Shown piece by piece: positions 1 to 12,654 of a DNA stretch of 64,000 bases. Origin of the DNA: Lithospermum erythrorhizon. Its lineage: Eukaryota > Streptophyta > Magnoliopsida > Boraginales > Boraginaceae. A program made the translations under genes and the position numbers. Below the pieces are notes generated by a model, which was not told the origin of the DNA, did not search any database, and worked only from the letters and a program-made list of their open reading frames with translations. The stretch covers positions 62,001-126,000 of the forward strand of contig JADFUC010001513.1 of the NCBI GenBank assembly GCA_019722365.1, given 5' to 3'. Within the stretch, counting starts at the first letter, position 1. The number at the start of each line of letters is the position of its first letter.

Positions 1-419
1 TGATGACTCGAAAAAGTAAATAGTTAATTTCGAAATTTTTGAGAATTATATTTAATGAATTTCAAAATTATAAAAAGTGAAATAATACAGATTTTTTGAT
101 GAGAAACTAGATTTATGTTACGAATTTTTGTATATTCTTTTTTCTAATGTATTCTGAAATTGCTTTTATTTGATTTTAGGTTTTTTGAAATTGGAAAAAA
201 TTATTAACAATTGAAATTAGTAATTGAAGAAATTATTAGCAATTGAAATTTGTTATTCAAACTATTATTTGAAATTATTTGTAATTGAAATTTGCCGGAA
301 AACTTATTATTGAAGATATTATTTGCATATCAAGGAAATTGATAATTGTTGATAATCTTTGTGAGTATACTTTCTAAATTCTATGGAGAAAATACGTATA
401 ATAAAATTGGTCGAGAAAA
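1..419. other. AT-rich intergenic, nothing recognised
   Basis: Low-complexity AT-rich DNA with short imperfect direct repeats of the type TTATTAGCAATTGAAATT (around 200-300). No open frame, RNA gene or element end is seen. Confidence 0.5.
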
Positions 420-1910
420 TATGAAAGTCTTATTTAAAGTTTTTCATTGTATTCAAAAGTTTTGAGAGTACATATGTACTCAAAAATATAAAAATTTGAG
501 AGTACATATGTACTCAAAATATACTTCTAAAGAATAGTTAGTTCATGATTTGTATTTAAAAGTTTTGAGATTACATATATGCTCAAAATATAAAAATTTA
601 AAGTACACATATACTCTAGCAATAGTTAGTTCAGGTGGTGCCTTAAAATGTCTTGAGAGTACATATGTACTCAAAATATACATTGGAGTACATATATACT
701 CTAAAAATACTTTGTTCTAAAAAGTGAATGTGTTTAAATGGTCAAAGTATATATATTCAAACTTATTATTTAAGTACATATGTACTCAAACTTGTACATT
801 TGAGTACATATAATTCAAAGATACTTAGTTCTAAAGAAGGAACGTAGTTTAAATATATCAGATACTTAAGGCTTGGGATTTCAGATATGCCTCAGTTGCT
901 TGATTTAATTCCGTCCCCTGCATCCAGCCACATCTTTAAAGTTCACAATCTTGAACCCTAAGGGCCGGATTTGGAATATGGTTGACGAGGTGGCGCAATG
1001 GGATCTTATGTTGAGATGATGAAGTTAAATAATCCACAATACTTTTCACCGTATGGTAACGTGTTTTAAGCATTGTGATCTAACGCAAGCTACTTTTAAA
1101 ATTCAGGTTGAAGATCTTGGCTATGCATCAGAACTTGGAAATTATGCACATGAGCACCTAATGAGGATGAGGTCCTTCAATATAAAGAGCATGGTTGATG
1201 TAAGATCAACTAACACGAATGTCGCACGTGAATCTAAGCTTAAACAAAATGCATCTACGGGGCAGAGAGGTAGCCCTAACTACGTTAAGAATGTGTATAT
1301 TTGTATTAAGAGTACATGTGTACTATGTACACACATATATATTTTTTTACTGCAAATAATATTGTATATTTGTACTCTAGTTGTTATATGAAGAATAGAT
1401 TTATATTCTATTTGACGGGTAAGAGTATTCAAATAGTACTTATACTCACACAAATGCTTGAAGAATATATTTGTACTTACATGATATCTAAATAGTACAT
1501 TTGTATTTCAGAATATCGTATATGAATTCTAGTTTAGTAATGTATAAATATGTATTTAGAGTATATATATACTCTAGCCAAGCATATATGAGTACAAAAA
1601 TACACATAAGATTGAGTTTTAGAGTTAAAATCTGTATATCTTGTATTCGTAGTACATAGCATTTATACATGCTCGAGTATAAATATACTGAACGAGAATG
1701 TGAATATTCGTACTCATGCATTAGTATCTAAAGAGTACAAATATACTCTATAAAAGTAGTATTTGAAGAGTACATTAGTATCTAAAGAGAGTACTTCTGT
1801 ACTAACACAAAGGTTCCAATAGTACATTTGTACTCTACTTGATGTCTTAAAAGTACTCTACACATTTGAATTCAAGACAATCCATAGAGAAAGAGAACTC
1901 AAGAGGATAA
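420..1910. repeat. Dispersed array of a 16-bp palindrome
   Basis: The perfect palindrome GAGTACATATGTACTC occurs at about 466-481, 500-515 and 657-672, with a one-base variant near 773-789. Many shorter or mutated forms, such as AGTACATTTGTACTC and GAGTACAAATATACTC, continue to about 1860. The spacing is irregular, so this is not a simple satellite. A 112-codon open frame at 1053-1391 lies inside; I do not recognise its product and its tail runs into the repeat, so it is not called as a gene. No transposon ends were identified. Confidence 0.6.
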
Positions 1911-3270
1911 ATATATTAGTACCCAAATAAACTTTCATCAAGTTTCTTAAATAAGTACTGGGATTTCATACAAATAAACTAAGTGAAAGTGACTACATTT
2001 TTATAGGAACTACATTATTGGGTAGTGTGAAATTCGTTCGTAGACCAAAATACAATTATAAATTATTTTACTTTTAAGTAGTATTCCAATCATCAATCTT
2101 TCCCTACTCAACATAATACAATAAATTGGTAGAATGGAAATACAAACAAAGCAATGGTGTGAAGTCTTTCTTTGTACTCAAAATCTATGTTGATTCTCAG
2201 AAGGTTCTAAATTTAACTGCCATTTCTTCATGATGTCTTATCATTTAAATAAACGAGAATCTTATTCTTTTCTTACTATTCTCATCCATTAAACTAGAAT
2301 ATCCGCATTGCTAAAACAACACCTGTGGCATTCTTCAAGCTTCGAATTTGATTATAATTAACTTAGCATCAAATCCCTTTTAGATATTCATCAGCGTGAA
2401 ATTGTTTTCACTATACGTCATTAGGATTCAGCAATATCAAGTTATCACATCCCCTGATAAAATTCCTAACACCCAACTCAAGCAAAACAACACGAGAACA
2501 AACCGAAGAACTGAGCTTAAGCGAGTTCATTTGTAAATTTGCGAAGTACGTAATTAAATTTAAAATTACCAAAAATCAATCTCAACTCAAATAACCAATA
2601 CAATAATACAGCAAAGAACTATAAGATGAACACCACAAATGAAACACGACAAAACATTTATAAAATTTATGACAACAAAGAAACAATCTAAAGAACTGCT
2701 TCATCAATCTATTTATACATATGAAGTAATGAACCAAATTCTGCAAATTGCAAATAGCAAAATCCAACATCTCACTATTAATGCAGCGTAGAAATCGAAA
2801 AAGAAATAGAAATATTAAATGAATAACCAATAAGACACTCATATGATAAGCTTGAAAGAACTCAATCAGCTAAAAAGGGAACATTCATATATATAAATTA
2901 TAGAATTCTCATAAATGTTATTATCAATTTATATATAAGGAACGAAATTAATATAAAACAATAAATTTTATATCTAATCAGTTTATCTTAAATTTTAGCA
3001 AATAGAAACTCAAAACATAAAAATCAATTTCAGCTTAAAACATATAAATTACAACGAAATTGATGAAACTTAACTTAAATTAAAATTCATCGAAATCGCT
3101 AAACAAATATAGTATCAGATTCCGCCGTATAAAACATCACAATTTCACAACAATCACTTCAAAACTCATATCACAATGAAAGAAATTTAAAGGTAATTGA
3201 AATCCAGATAAGCAAACATCGTATTAACTCAAATAAAACATCACAATTACAAACAAATAACTATAAACTT
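1911..3270. other. AT-rich intergenic, no gene seen
   Basis: Very AT-rich sequence with short open frames of low-complexity composition only. No splice-consistent exons, RNA genes or element ends are seen. Confidence 0.45.
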
Positions 3271-3273
3271 AGC

Positions 3274-3622
3274 CTAATTATGATTATAACCAACTTCCAA
3301 ATACAAAGGGGCAACACCGCATATAATATCACAAAAAAGGAAGGCATCAGAAAGACAAAAGCGTAGACGGAGTATATCAGCCGTACTAGAAGAAGGTGAA
3401 TGGGGAGGTGGAGAAGGAGGAGTAGGCGGCGGCGGAATGAAGGAGGAAGCGGCGGTGGGAGGTTTGGGGGAGGCAGTATGGGCCCATTTAACTATGCAAA
3501 TGCTTGATTTGTTTTGGTTTGTTATCAGCTGTCTAATTAAATGGGCTGAGGCCCGCTTGCATAGTTTGGTGTTTTGCACCAGATCCGTTCCATCGCATAG
3601 TCGCTATGTTTTTTACCTGTGA
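3274..3622 (-). other. GC-richer patch, possible promoter/first-exon remnant
   Basis: This stands out as a GC-richer island in AT-rich DNA. On the minus strand 3579-3274 an open frame contains a proline-rich run (residues about 48-62). The patch carries two TGGGCC/T-type motifs (near 3478-3488 and 3541-3553), which resemble plant site II promoter elements, in both orientations. No second exon or recognisable domain is visible. It could be the 5' end of a dead gene, a captured gene fragment or chance. The protein is not recognised. Confidence 0.2.
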
Positions 3623-3726
3623 TCTTTTGAATATAACATAATACATTTGTTATACTATCAATGAAATACGAAAGTTATTATTACTCCTAATCTAGCGTAT
3701 AAAAATACAGTTAAAGGATGTGTAAG

Positions 3727-4344
3727 TGCTGAAATGAAGAATTTTTGTCATCAGCTGTGAACTCCTATCGCGAAGAAGTGGTCACGATGGTGAGTGTATT
3801 CAAGGAGGCATTTTCGCCGCGACCTCCATAGCGAGCGCTGTCACGACAAATTTTATGGCGAGTACGAGAAGACTCCTACTTGAGGCGGCTTGCCCAATTC
3901 TTTCCTAATTTGAGTCTAACTAGATATATACCTCTTTGCCTATAAATATAGGATGCTTCTATGAGTTTTGGCTTTATCATACAAATACTAGAATGTAGAA
4001 TAATCATTCTAGAAACGATATTAGGTCTCTTTAATATTATTTCAGTTAATATACTTTTTGTTCTTGGAAGAACTTAGAGAGTTTTATCTTAGTTTCTTGA
4101 TAGGTTTTGTGGTTAAGATTTTCGGGTATATAAGAAAATATCAATATGGGGACATAGCTAATGTAGTGCTTTTAACGATCTTTCCGTTTATTACTAGATT
4201 GCAAAGAAAGAATGTGACGTACCTTTCACATCGAGGAACCCCAGAGTAAAATTCTGTGTTCTGCTTATTTCCGCACGTAAATTTCTATCGCTTTTATTGA
4301 TCGCTTGAACTCCGAAGTGGGATTTAGGGTCTTAAATCCTAACA
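3727..4344 (+). mobile_element. 5' LTR of a short LTR retrotransposon
   Basis: The sequence pairs with 6246-6876 along its length, with many differences. It starts TGCTGAAATG and ends CTAACA (TG...CA). It has a TATA box (CCTATAAATATAGG near 3938-3952) followed by the shared block TTTATCATACAAATACT. Immediately after it lies GGGTATAAGAGTC, a decayed match to the initiator-Met primer-binding site TGGTATCAGAGCC. The LTRs have clearly diverged, so the insertion is old. Confidence 0.75.
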
Positions 4345-6245
4345 ATCGGGTATAAGAGTCAATTAGCTCGTTGTGAGCTTTAAGAATCAAATGGTCAAAG
4401 TCAAGGATCATGCCTCTAGAGAAATTAATGAATCGATTTTCCACATTGGAACATATGTGTACGGAGGATATCTCGCAGTGGTTAAGCCGGACAAACCATT
4501 GTGAGAGAAGCCCTGCAAGATAATGGAGGTTTTAATGGATTTGGAATTGGACAGTGTGTCTGTGTGGATTAATTTTGTTTGTCAAGGAATGTAGTTAGTT
4601 AACGCTATAAGGAGACCACCACAGCGGTCAATGGCTTTATGCGATCTGTGCGTAGAAACCTTCTACAAATAATAAGGTACTTCTAATAGAAAACATTTCA
4701 CCTTAATATGCCTATTAGTATTAATCTAAGGGGCTTAGACACCTAATGATTTCAATAGTATTATTAATCAACCATCGACGCATTTAATGTTGACGATTTA
4801 GACGCAAGGCCCCGATTTTGTTGGCTTCGCTACTCGAAAGTCGGGGAGCCAATAAGTATGTGGTTAAGAATTTCGTAGGCAATTAAATCAAGGCTGAACT
4901 TAAAACGTCAGGAGTGTATCCTGCCCGAGTGGTGTACATAAGCTTCATGCAACTCGAAATGCTATGGTCTGGGACATGTAGGGAAGAGTAATAGCGAGAT
5001 GAGGTTTTGAAGAGTGGAGATCAGCTGCAGTGTAGGCGCAATTACCCTGCGGCCGGGGTCAGGGTAAAACGTGGTCACATGAAGAGGCACCGCGAAAGCT
5101 AACGCGATGCTCATGTCAGGACAGATTATTCTAAGGCTTTGGTTTTATCTCGTGAATGCCTGCTGACATTCCCTCGATAGTAGATTCTCGAGCTTCTTTC
5201 ATACTGCATTTACGCATGAATGCAATTCATTATGTTTCGAAATTATGGGACCGTCTATCTCACCATGCGAAATATGAGAGGTATGGGAGATGTGAATCTG
5301 AAGTTGTCGACAGTTTTCGAACCGATAAATGTGAGGTAGCGTTCCGAAATTAGGGAAAAGTTTAATTAAAGTAGTCAAATTGATTTGTGATGGTTATCGA
5401 ATCCATTTTTCAAATGGTAATCGGAAGGTTGTTCGTGGGGAGCAATGGTAATAAGAAAAGAGTAGAAGTCGTACTCATACTTGACCGACGGTTCTAAGAA
5501 GAAGTTGGAAGAGAGGATCTGCGGGGAGAGAAAAACAAAAGCAGATTCGATACGGAGTTTCTATTTAAGATAGAAAGGATTGCTTTCATAGAATTAAGCC
5601 TGACGCCAAGAGTGTGAGAGATTCTCGGTGGAGCCGTGTGGCAAATGAAGTTATGCATTGAAGGTCGAAAGCATAATTCTAACCGATGTAATGTAATATT
5701 GCTTGGGTGACGAGTTCGAGGTCATGAACTTCGAAGCGATGCAACGTTCTCGTGTCGCATTTAATCATCTCGAAAGTTAGCGAAATGTTTCAAAGTCGCG
5801 TGGTGCATTCCCAACCTCTTTTTTGATTCTTTGCTAATCGTTAAAAGATGTTCTCGACAAACATCGAGGGTCAAATGACTAGATCAAGCGGAAGTCATCG
5901 ACGTGCAACGTGGGAAGGTAGGAAGAGAAATTCATTGATGACCAATCGGGGTTAGAGGTTTTCCCAAGGTACCTGGGTTGGGCACTGGGTGAAGAAGATT
6001 AAAGGCAAAAAAGAAAGAGAAGGTTGATTGTCCGAATGTAGGAAAAGTCCAACAGAGTAGAGGCAGACTATTGCCTTATTCCTCGCAGTCAAGCTGGTGT
6101 CACGGGTTCAGTGATGTTCTAGGATCGAAAAGAAGGTCCTTGCTGGGGATCAGCCTTTCCAAGTGGGAGTTCGTGGACGATGAACTCGAAGGCCGCCGAG
6201 AACGGTGTTTTTGAAGATGCGATCCGAAATATCTTCAAGGGAGAT
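4345..6245 (+). mobile_element. Internal region of the short LTR element, no intact gag-pol
   Basis: About 1.9 kb lies between the two LTRs, far too short for a complete gag-pol. A damaged Met-tRNA-like primer-binding site sits at the left end, and a purine-rich tract (CAAGGGAGA) directly precedes the 3' LTR. Open frames are short (the longest noted is 65 codons at 5156-5353) and none shows a protease, reverse transcriptase or integrase motif I can recognise. It is either a non-autonomous element or a Gypsy/Copia element gutted by deletion; I cannot assign a superfamily. Confidence 0.55.
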
Positions 6246-6876
6246 TGTTGAAATGTGAAGAATTTTTAGACATTAGCAACAGGACTTCATCGTGAGTGGT
6301 GGTCACGATGTGGGTCACGACACAGTGTATTCATGAGACTTTCTCGTCGTGACCTCCATAAATGGGTCACTTAATGGGTCACGACGGCGGTGAACGAAGA
6401 CTCTAATTTTGAGGCGGTTGGGCTCCAATTCTTTTCTTTAATTTGGAGCCCAACTAGGATGCTGAGCCCCTTTTGCCTATAAATATATGATGTTTCTATG
6501 AGTTTTATTTATCATACAAATACTGTATCGTGAGAATAATCATCCTGTAATAATATTAGGTCTTTAATATTATCAAGAACATAGTTTTTTGTTCTTGAAG
6601 AACTTGTAGAGTTTATCTTAGTTCTTGAGCAAGTTTTGTGTTTGTGATTTTCGCATATAAAGAAAATATTCAATATAGATTATGGCTAGCAAGAGGGGTC
6701 AGAATTCATCTTCTAGCTTATTAGTGGATTTCGGCATAGCAATAAGACGCATTTTCTTACATCAAGGGGAAACCCATAAAATTCTTGTGTCCGTTATTTC
6801 CGCACTTAAATTTCTATCGCTTTTTACGCCACAGACTGCTTAAACTTCGGAAGATTAGGGGTCTTAAATCCTAATA
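6246..6876 (+). mobile_element. 3' LTR of the short LTR retrotransposon
   Basis: Starts TGTTGAAATG after a purine-rich tract and ends CTAATA. It is homologous to 3727-4344, including the GCCTATAAATATATG TATA region near 6474. A repeated GGTCACGA/GTCGTGACC motif in the first 150 bases gives partial dyad symmetry. The 5-bp flanks (GTAAG before the 5' LTR, GGCAA after this LTR) do not match, so no target-site duplication can be shown. Confidence 0.75.
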
Positions 6877-8832
6877 GGCAAAGGGGTGGAGTTTGAGAGC
6901 TTCCATGCTTATTAAAGGTTTAATTTTGATCATTACTATTGATCGTAATACTGACATTAATTAGCTAAATTTGACCTGCAGGTCTAAGAAAGTTCTCTAT
7001 GAAATAAGATAAGTTATTCTATCTTGAACATATATGACAACGAATAACACAGAAAATTACATTTTTTAAATATCGACTAGCATTTAGGTATGACGATAAT
7101 TATTTTATTAATATTTTTAAAGGAGGAATGTTATACTAAATCTTTTAATAATTTTTTCTGTAGATTATATGATAATATAGACTGTGTTCATATATATAGA
7201 TATATGATGTATAAATATATATATTGGGAAGTTATTGTCTTATATAGAAGTACAATTAGAGCTAGGCCATCAGCTTCAAGAAAATATCAACTACAACAAT
7301 ACTAAAGAAATTCTAGTAATTTTCCACTTTAATTTGTGTATGAGAAACCCTACCATTATTTGAAGGCGGGTTGATGAACATCATCAAAGAAACGCTCCTC
7401 ACCATAATAAATATTTGATCTCATCCAATCAATTTGCAGTTTCATTATTCCTATCACTATAGCAGGCCAGGCTTTGATCCATACGTCTTTCTTTCTATAT
7501 AATTTATTATTATTATTTTGAATATATATAGTATTGTGTGCATATATATAATATATGTATGTACATCAAGTTATAGTAGGTCATTCATCATCATTGTTTT
7601 CAGCCTTTCTTTCCTTAGCTTGAAATAATCACGACTAGTATGCAACCCTTTTGCCATTCATCTGTCACGAATGAACTCATTCATGTCTATGGGGTAAACT
7701 GTGAAGCGAATAAATTGATTATATTATAATATATCAGATCATTGCGGAAATCGTTTTTCGGAACTACTTCATATATGTCTTTATGGTTTATAAATAAATG
7801 TTTCCTATGTATCATCCGATATTGGACCCTCCAATACCACTTTCAGAAATTATTCTAAAATAATATAATTATTTGATAATAAACTGCAACTGGATTGTCC
7901 TATTATCTAGAATCAAATTGCAATTACATCTCTCATTTTCATCAACTCATAATAACATGATTTATTTTATAAGAGTTAATTGGTGGTTTGGTCCCAATAA
8001 ATATAGTAAAGTTGCACATTGATCCCATTAAATGGTAGCATAGCACAAATGGTCCCTGAAAGTGTACATCCGATTACAATTTGATCCCTATTTTAACTTC
8101 TCCGTTAATATTTCACATTTTGACGCCATTAAAGCTTAGTTTTGAATAGAAATACAATTTTTGAAATTTAACAATTGGGCAAACCTATTTTTCCCTCAAG
8201 AACTGCCGTTTGCACACCAGAAATGGGGATTCTAAACTCGATGCGATTTTTATGATGTGTCACTAATAATCCCATCCCACACATATATGTACCCCACACA
8301 TATATGTACTGACACAATATACTAGCCACTGGATAGTCATAGTGACTAACAATTTCAACATATGGCATCGCATATTTCGTAGTAGTTTTCCCCTAAAAAA
8401 GGCGAGTATCATGCGTCTACATATATCTCTAGGAAATTTGGACTGATATATACGTTGAAACATATAGGACATAATTTTATCTTTGTACTGTATTTATATA
8501 TATGTACCATCCATATTATTATAGCTAGAAATTATTTCACACCTGCCTTGAACATGATATTCGGCTGCCGTGTTGGACCAATTGATTGAGAATGCAATAT
8601 CTTATAAATTTATCTTTGTCAACAAGCAATAATAATCGTACTTATTAATTCCTTGCTTGGAGGTTTGCTGATTATTGATCAATCAAGAATGTCAATGGCC
8701 GTGTATTTCGTATGTCATTCTTGATGGTGAAATCTCCCGCCAAATTAAGAAGATATTGATTCAAGCTAATTAAGGGAGATGACTACAAAGCTTATCCACA
8801 TACATGCATGCATGAATACTATATATATATTA
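6877..8832. other. Intergenic, no gene seen
   Basis: AT-rich DNA without recognisable exons. Around 7975-8130 lies a phrase rich in repeated GGTCCC/TGATCCC blocks (TTTGGTCCCAATAAATAT and following), of the kind common in dispersed plant repeat relics. A related texture recurs at 9690-10040. I cannot assign a family. Confidence 0.4.
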
Positions 8833-9087
8833 CCCCCTCCGTTCATTTTTATTTATTTTTCTAGTGATTTGTACATAAATTAAGAAAAATAAAAAGTAGT
8901 CAAAAATATATTATAAATGTAAAATGTCAATTAATTGAAACTTTATAATTGATTGGTTGATAATTTAATAATAAAAAAAATAGTCAAAAAGTATATTGAA
9001 AATGTAGGAATTTAATTTTCTATGTTACAAGTACAAATATTTTGAAATAAAAAAATAAAGCTACCGTAAAGAGCAATGAAGGGAGTA
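8833..9087. mobile_element. MITE (Stowaway-like ends)
   Basis: An AT-rich unit of about 255 bp with terminal inverted repeats: CCCCCTCCGTTCATTTTT on the left, and AATGAAGGGAGTA on the right, which reads TACTCCCTTCATT in reverse. Both ends lie next to TA. It has no coding capacity. The CTCCCTCCGT ends are typical of Stowaway/Mariner-type MITEs. Confidence 0.65.
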
Positions 9088-10124
9088 ATTTATTTATAAA
9101 TATAGAATGTAAAAACATTTGCTTTTGAAATAAGGAATCTAAGAGTTACATAAGAAAAGGAAGTATGAGAAGTTTGAGTGGAAACTAGATGGGATGATCA
9201 CTGAAGGGTCGGTGTTGTTTGTCCCACAAGCAGCCATCAAAATACTTATATGCATGATCTCTGAAAAAAGAAGCAATTTTGAAGGAACCCTATGAAAAAC
9301 TTTGCTATAATCTCCCCCACTTCTTCCTAAAGTTTTCAAAGTTGAAAGCCCTACACGGCTAGTAAAATCACTATATATGTCATAATATTCAAAAGAGAAA
9401 TTCTGCATTGCTATGCTTGAAAGTCCATCTGTTATAGTTTAATTTTGTCATTTTTATCAATGTTGATGGATCATATGCAAGAAAAAGATGACTCTATAGC
9501 TAGACATCTTTATCTTCTGATTGTTTTGAAACATACAGAGCAATACATCCTCTGAACTGTTAAAGTGGTACTATTATTACGGAGTATTATTATTTGAAAC
9601 TTATTGTTAGTCTTTGTCACTTCATTGTCCATACACATTTTGTTTTCGTGAAGAGTTTTCTAGATATTTTTACCGGGAAAATTGCGGAAAGTAGTGTGAT
9701 AGTGGCGTCGAAGTTAACGACTTTGATCTTAATAGTGTCGCGTTGCGGTTTGAGTAAAGTAAGTGGCACAAAAGTTACATTTTAGTCCCAAGCGCGTTTT
9801 CGTTAGATCTAGCGTGCGAGATTAAGCGTGACGTTAGTTTGGAGATCGAAGTGTAACTTTTATGCCCACTTCACGGGGACAAGCTTCAGGATATAAAAGA
9901 TTTAACAAAAATGTTAGTTTAGGGACCAAAGGAGTGTAACTTTTGTGCGAAACTACGGGGGCTAGCTACTACGGTGGCCATTGGGGGCCGAGAAATCTGG
10001 CTCAATCTTCTTATCGGGGACTATTTCGGCAATTAACTCATAAAAAAGGCATTAATATATTAATTTGTAGAGGATTTGTGATGCATGTGTAGGAAGATTT
10101 TCAAATATGAGTGCAACTTCTCTG
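9088..10124. other. Intergenic with dispersed repeat relic
   Basis: 9690-10040 contains repeated phrases of the type AAAAGTTACATTTTAGTCCC and GTGTAACTTTTGTGC, apparently a decayed dispersed repeat. The minus-strand open frame 9139-9408 (89 codons) is not recognised and shows no supporting gene structure. Confidence 0.35.
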
Positions 10125-10376
10125 CTCCCTCAATCCTTAACATATATGACAACCAATTTTATTTTATTAAAATTATTTATCGCTTAATATGTTTTATATC
10201 ATATTTTGTCAAATATACATTTAATCAATGAAATCAAATATATTTTCTATAAATGCATTTCCCATAAAGTTTTTAATTTTAAGAATATTAAATGAAGCAT
10301 AAAATTGTCAAATACTTACTATCTTAAAAATAAGAAAAATAATATAAACGACAAACAGTAAAAATTGGAGGGAGTA
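10125..10376. mobile_element. MITE (Stowaway-like ends)
   Basis: An AT-rich unit of about 250 bp bounded by CTCCCTCAATCCTT on the left and AAAAATTGGAGGGAGTA on the right. The ends are inverted repeats of each other apart from a few bases. Non-coding. Confidence 0.65.
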
Positions 10377-11155
10377 TTATTGTACTTTTCATAAATTATG
10401 TTTCTCCAACTCATGAATTCATGTGAAATTATGTTTAAATTAAACACCAAGTAATAAATCAATATCAAACGAATCCTAATATATACCCAAATGCAATTAT
10501 TTAGATTGGACCTAATTGGAGTCTTGCATACTTAAAAGGCTACGAAGAATTCTTTTTGTTAAGATTGACACTAGTTTTTTTTTTATCAAACGATAGAAAT
10601 TAGAAATTACATACGATATTATACAATAATTAAATTCGAGAAGCCCAAGTAATGGGAGGTAGAACAATAGAAACGGTTGTCTTCTGCTCTGAAGTCATTG
10701 GTGGGCTGGCAGAGAGCACAAGCAAGAATTAATTCTCTAAAAGAGATGAACGAAACCTCCTCGAATAAAAGCTACGCCGATATCTGATTAGGCTAGAGAG
10801 TCGGTTGAAGTCGGTATAAGCGTCGGTTGAAAATAAATTTTTAAAAAGCAAATTCAAATATGAAATCGCTCGGCCAGACCGTATCGAAGTCGATACGATT
10901 GACTTTTAGCTATAGTTTAAGCGTTGGATGTTTTAATATTAACTAATAAAAATAATTACAAAATAAAAATATATATATTATATAAGCCAGCCTTGTTAAG
11001 CGGTTTAATTGATTGAATACTCTGCGTTTCATTTTTCTATTAACGGCCCCGCCCACGATCATTTCTCCTTGGCGCCATAACCCTTTGCTCCTGTCGTTTA
11101 GAAACGCCCCCACTCTCCTTTCTCTCTCTGCAATTTTAGGCTTCGATCAGAACCT
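10377..11155. other. Intergenic, no gene seen
   Basis: Mostly AT-rich. A GC-richer stretch at about 11040-11140 (GGCCCCGCCC, pyrimidine-rich TCTCTCTCTG) looks promoter- or 5'UTR-like, but no open frame follows before the retrotransposon LTR at 11156. Confidence 0.35.
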
Positions 11156-12152
11156 GTTGGGAAATCAATGAGAATTGATTCCATTTATTATGCGTTGCGA
11201 CAATTATTATGTCAATTCATTTACGAGTTGGGTTAAATGTGATTATAATTAGTGTTCAAACATTATTGTATATATTCTTAGTGTGGGTTACCATGATAAT
11301 TTAAGGGGTTATGAGCGATTCTCTTTAGATCTCTTCGTGTCGTTATAATAATAGTAATTGGTCATATTTTCTTGTATTTATTTATTTATTGTTTTACCCT
11401 TGAAGCTTGCAATTTGTACAGATGGAGTTAATATAATATTAACAAGAAGTGAAGAATATTGAATCATTTCACGGTGGTGGTACTTGAGTGGACTTCAGTT
11501 GGATCGAGGAGAGGTACAAGATACAAATTAGGACTTATGTTAGTATTTGATAAATACTTGTAATAGGTTCTGAGGGCCATGTCATTATATCTGCGGGCAA
11601 ATTACTTGTTTTATTTTTCATGTTGCATGTATTTGCTTGATTGTGTGCTAGTATCGTGAGTAAATGAAAACAAAGTAATAATAATCTCACCAATTAAAAT
11701 TTAAGCAAAGTATCAAGCCAATTTTAAAGTTGTGCAATCAATTGCATCAATTGGGCACACCGTGATGGCGGGTGTTACAATGTTGCATTTGATATGACAA
11801 TGGATCATGTTGAAGTGATTTCCAGCCGCGTTGTGGGCTTTTAGATGATCGATCAAAGTAACACTTTGGTTTTAATTGGTATGTAGGTTTTCGAAGAATA
11901 CAAATGTTGGGTAGCATCTTGTAAGAGTGCTTTAGTGACCTAGGTTATGTTGTTTTACATAGTGGTTGACAACCTACTATTATACTAGATTCAAAATGTA
12001 TGCATTGCCGTTTGAATTTTAAGTATAATAGATCTTGATCTAATATATTCGTGAGATTTGAGTATTAGTATTTACTTTACAATTTATTTGTAAGTGTTTA
12101 TCATGATAGTTCTTGAGTGCATTATTTTATTTACTTATTCTTGTAAATTAAT
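11156..12152 (+). mobile_element. Copia-type LTR and leader, plus strand
   Basis: Starts TGTTGGGAAATC. Its first ~250 bases are homologous to the reverse complement of 17930-18182; shared blocks include CCATTTATTATG, TAGTGTTCAA and ATGATAATTTAAGG. The LTR 3' end and primer-binding site are not clear. The stretch leads directly into a Copia-like gag frame at 12153, which fixes the orientation. Confidence 0.6.
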
Positions 12153-12650
12153 ATGACTACTCTTATTCTTTACCCACAGAACTACTTGAGCTACATTAAC
12201 TCGGCTAGCGTGTATAATGGTGCAAATTTTGAGGCGTGGTCTCGTGAGTTGAAGGTTGTATCTTCCAAGTTGCACGGGATTGAATACGTCTTGTATAAAG
12301 ATTCTATAAGACCTTCTAGGGACAACGATGTGAGCGCTGGAAGAAATATAGGTTGCATAAGAAGGACTCTAGCCCTTGAAAGTGTCTTATCTTTACTCGG
12401 ATGGAGCAGTTTAATTTCTGTATGGTGAAGGCTATCACGTATATGACATTTATCGCCAAGCTCTTGAGTGAATCGAGGCGTGTAGAATATGAGAAATCTG
12501 AAACTTTTCGTGCTCTCGTTGGTATGAACTTGGCTTTCTGGCCGATTCGATTTGGCAGCTTGAGGTGATGGATGCGGCCAAGCGATGCGAGATCCTTGAG
12601 ATCTGAATAAGCCCAAGTTAGAGTTCTTTATCACCATGAGATCGCTTTAG
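12153..12650 (+). pseudogene. Broken Copia gag polyprotein
   Basis: The frame from 12153 begins with a gag-like N-terminus: a Y-N-G-A-N-F-E-A-W-S-R-E-L stretch at residues 22-34 matches the conserved L-x-G-x-N-(F/Y)-x-x-W motif of plant Ty1/Copia gag (UBN2 type). The frame stops at 12428. Related sequence continues in other frames to about 12540, for example MEQFNFCMVKA and YEKSETFRALVGMNLAF. At about 12,655 it is cut by the next repeat. It is non-functional because of frameshifts and truncation; the pol region is absent. Confidence 0.6.
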
Positions 12651-12654
12651 TCCA

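Noticed and set aside
1053..1391. 112-codon plus-strand open frame
   Set aside because: The product is not recognised, the second half reads through the palindromic repeat, and no splice partners were seen.
9139..9408. 89-codon minus-strand open frame
   Set aside because: No domain or splice structure; surrounded by MITE and repeat relics.
12191..12637. 148-codon minus-strand open frame
   Set aside because: Antisense shadow of the Copia gag relic.
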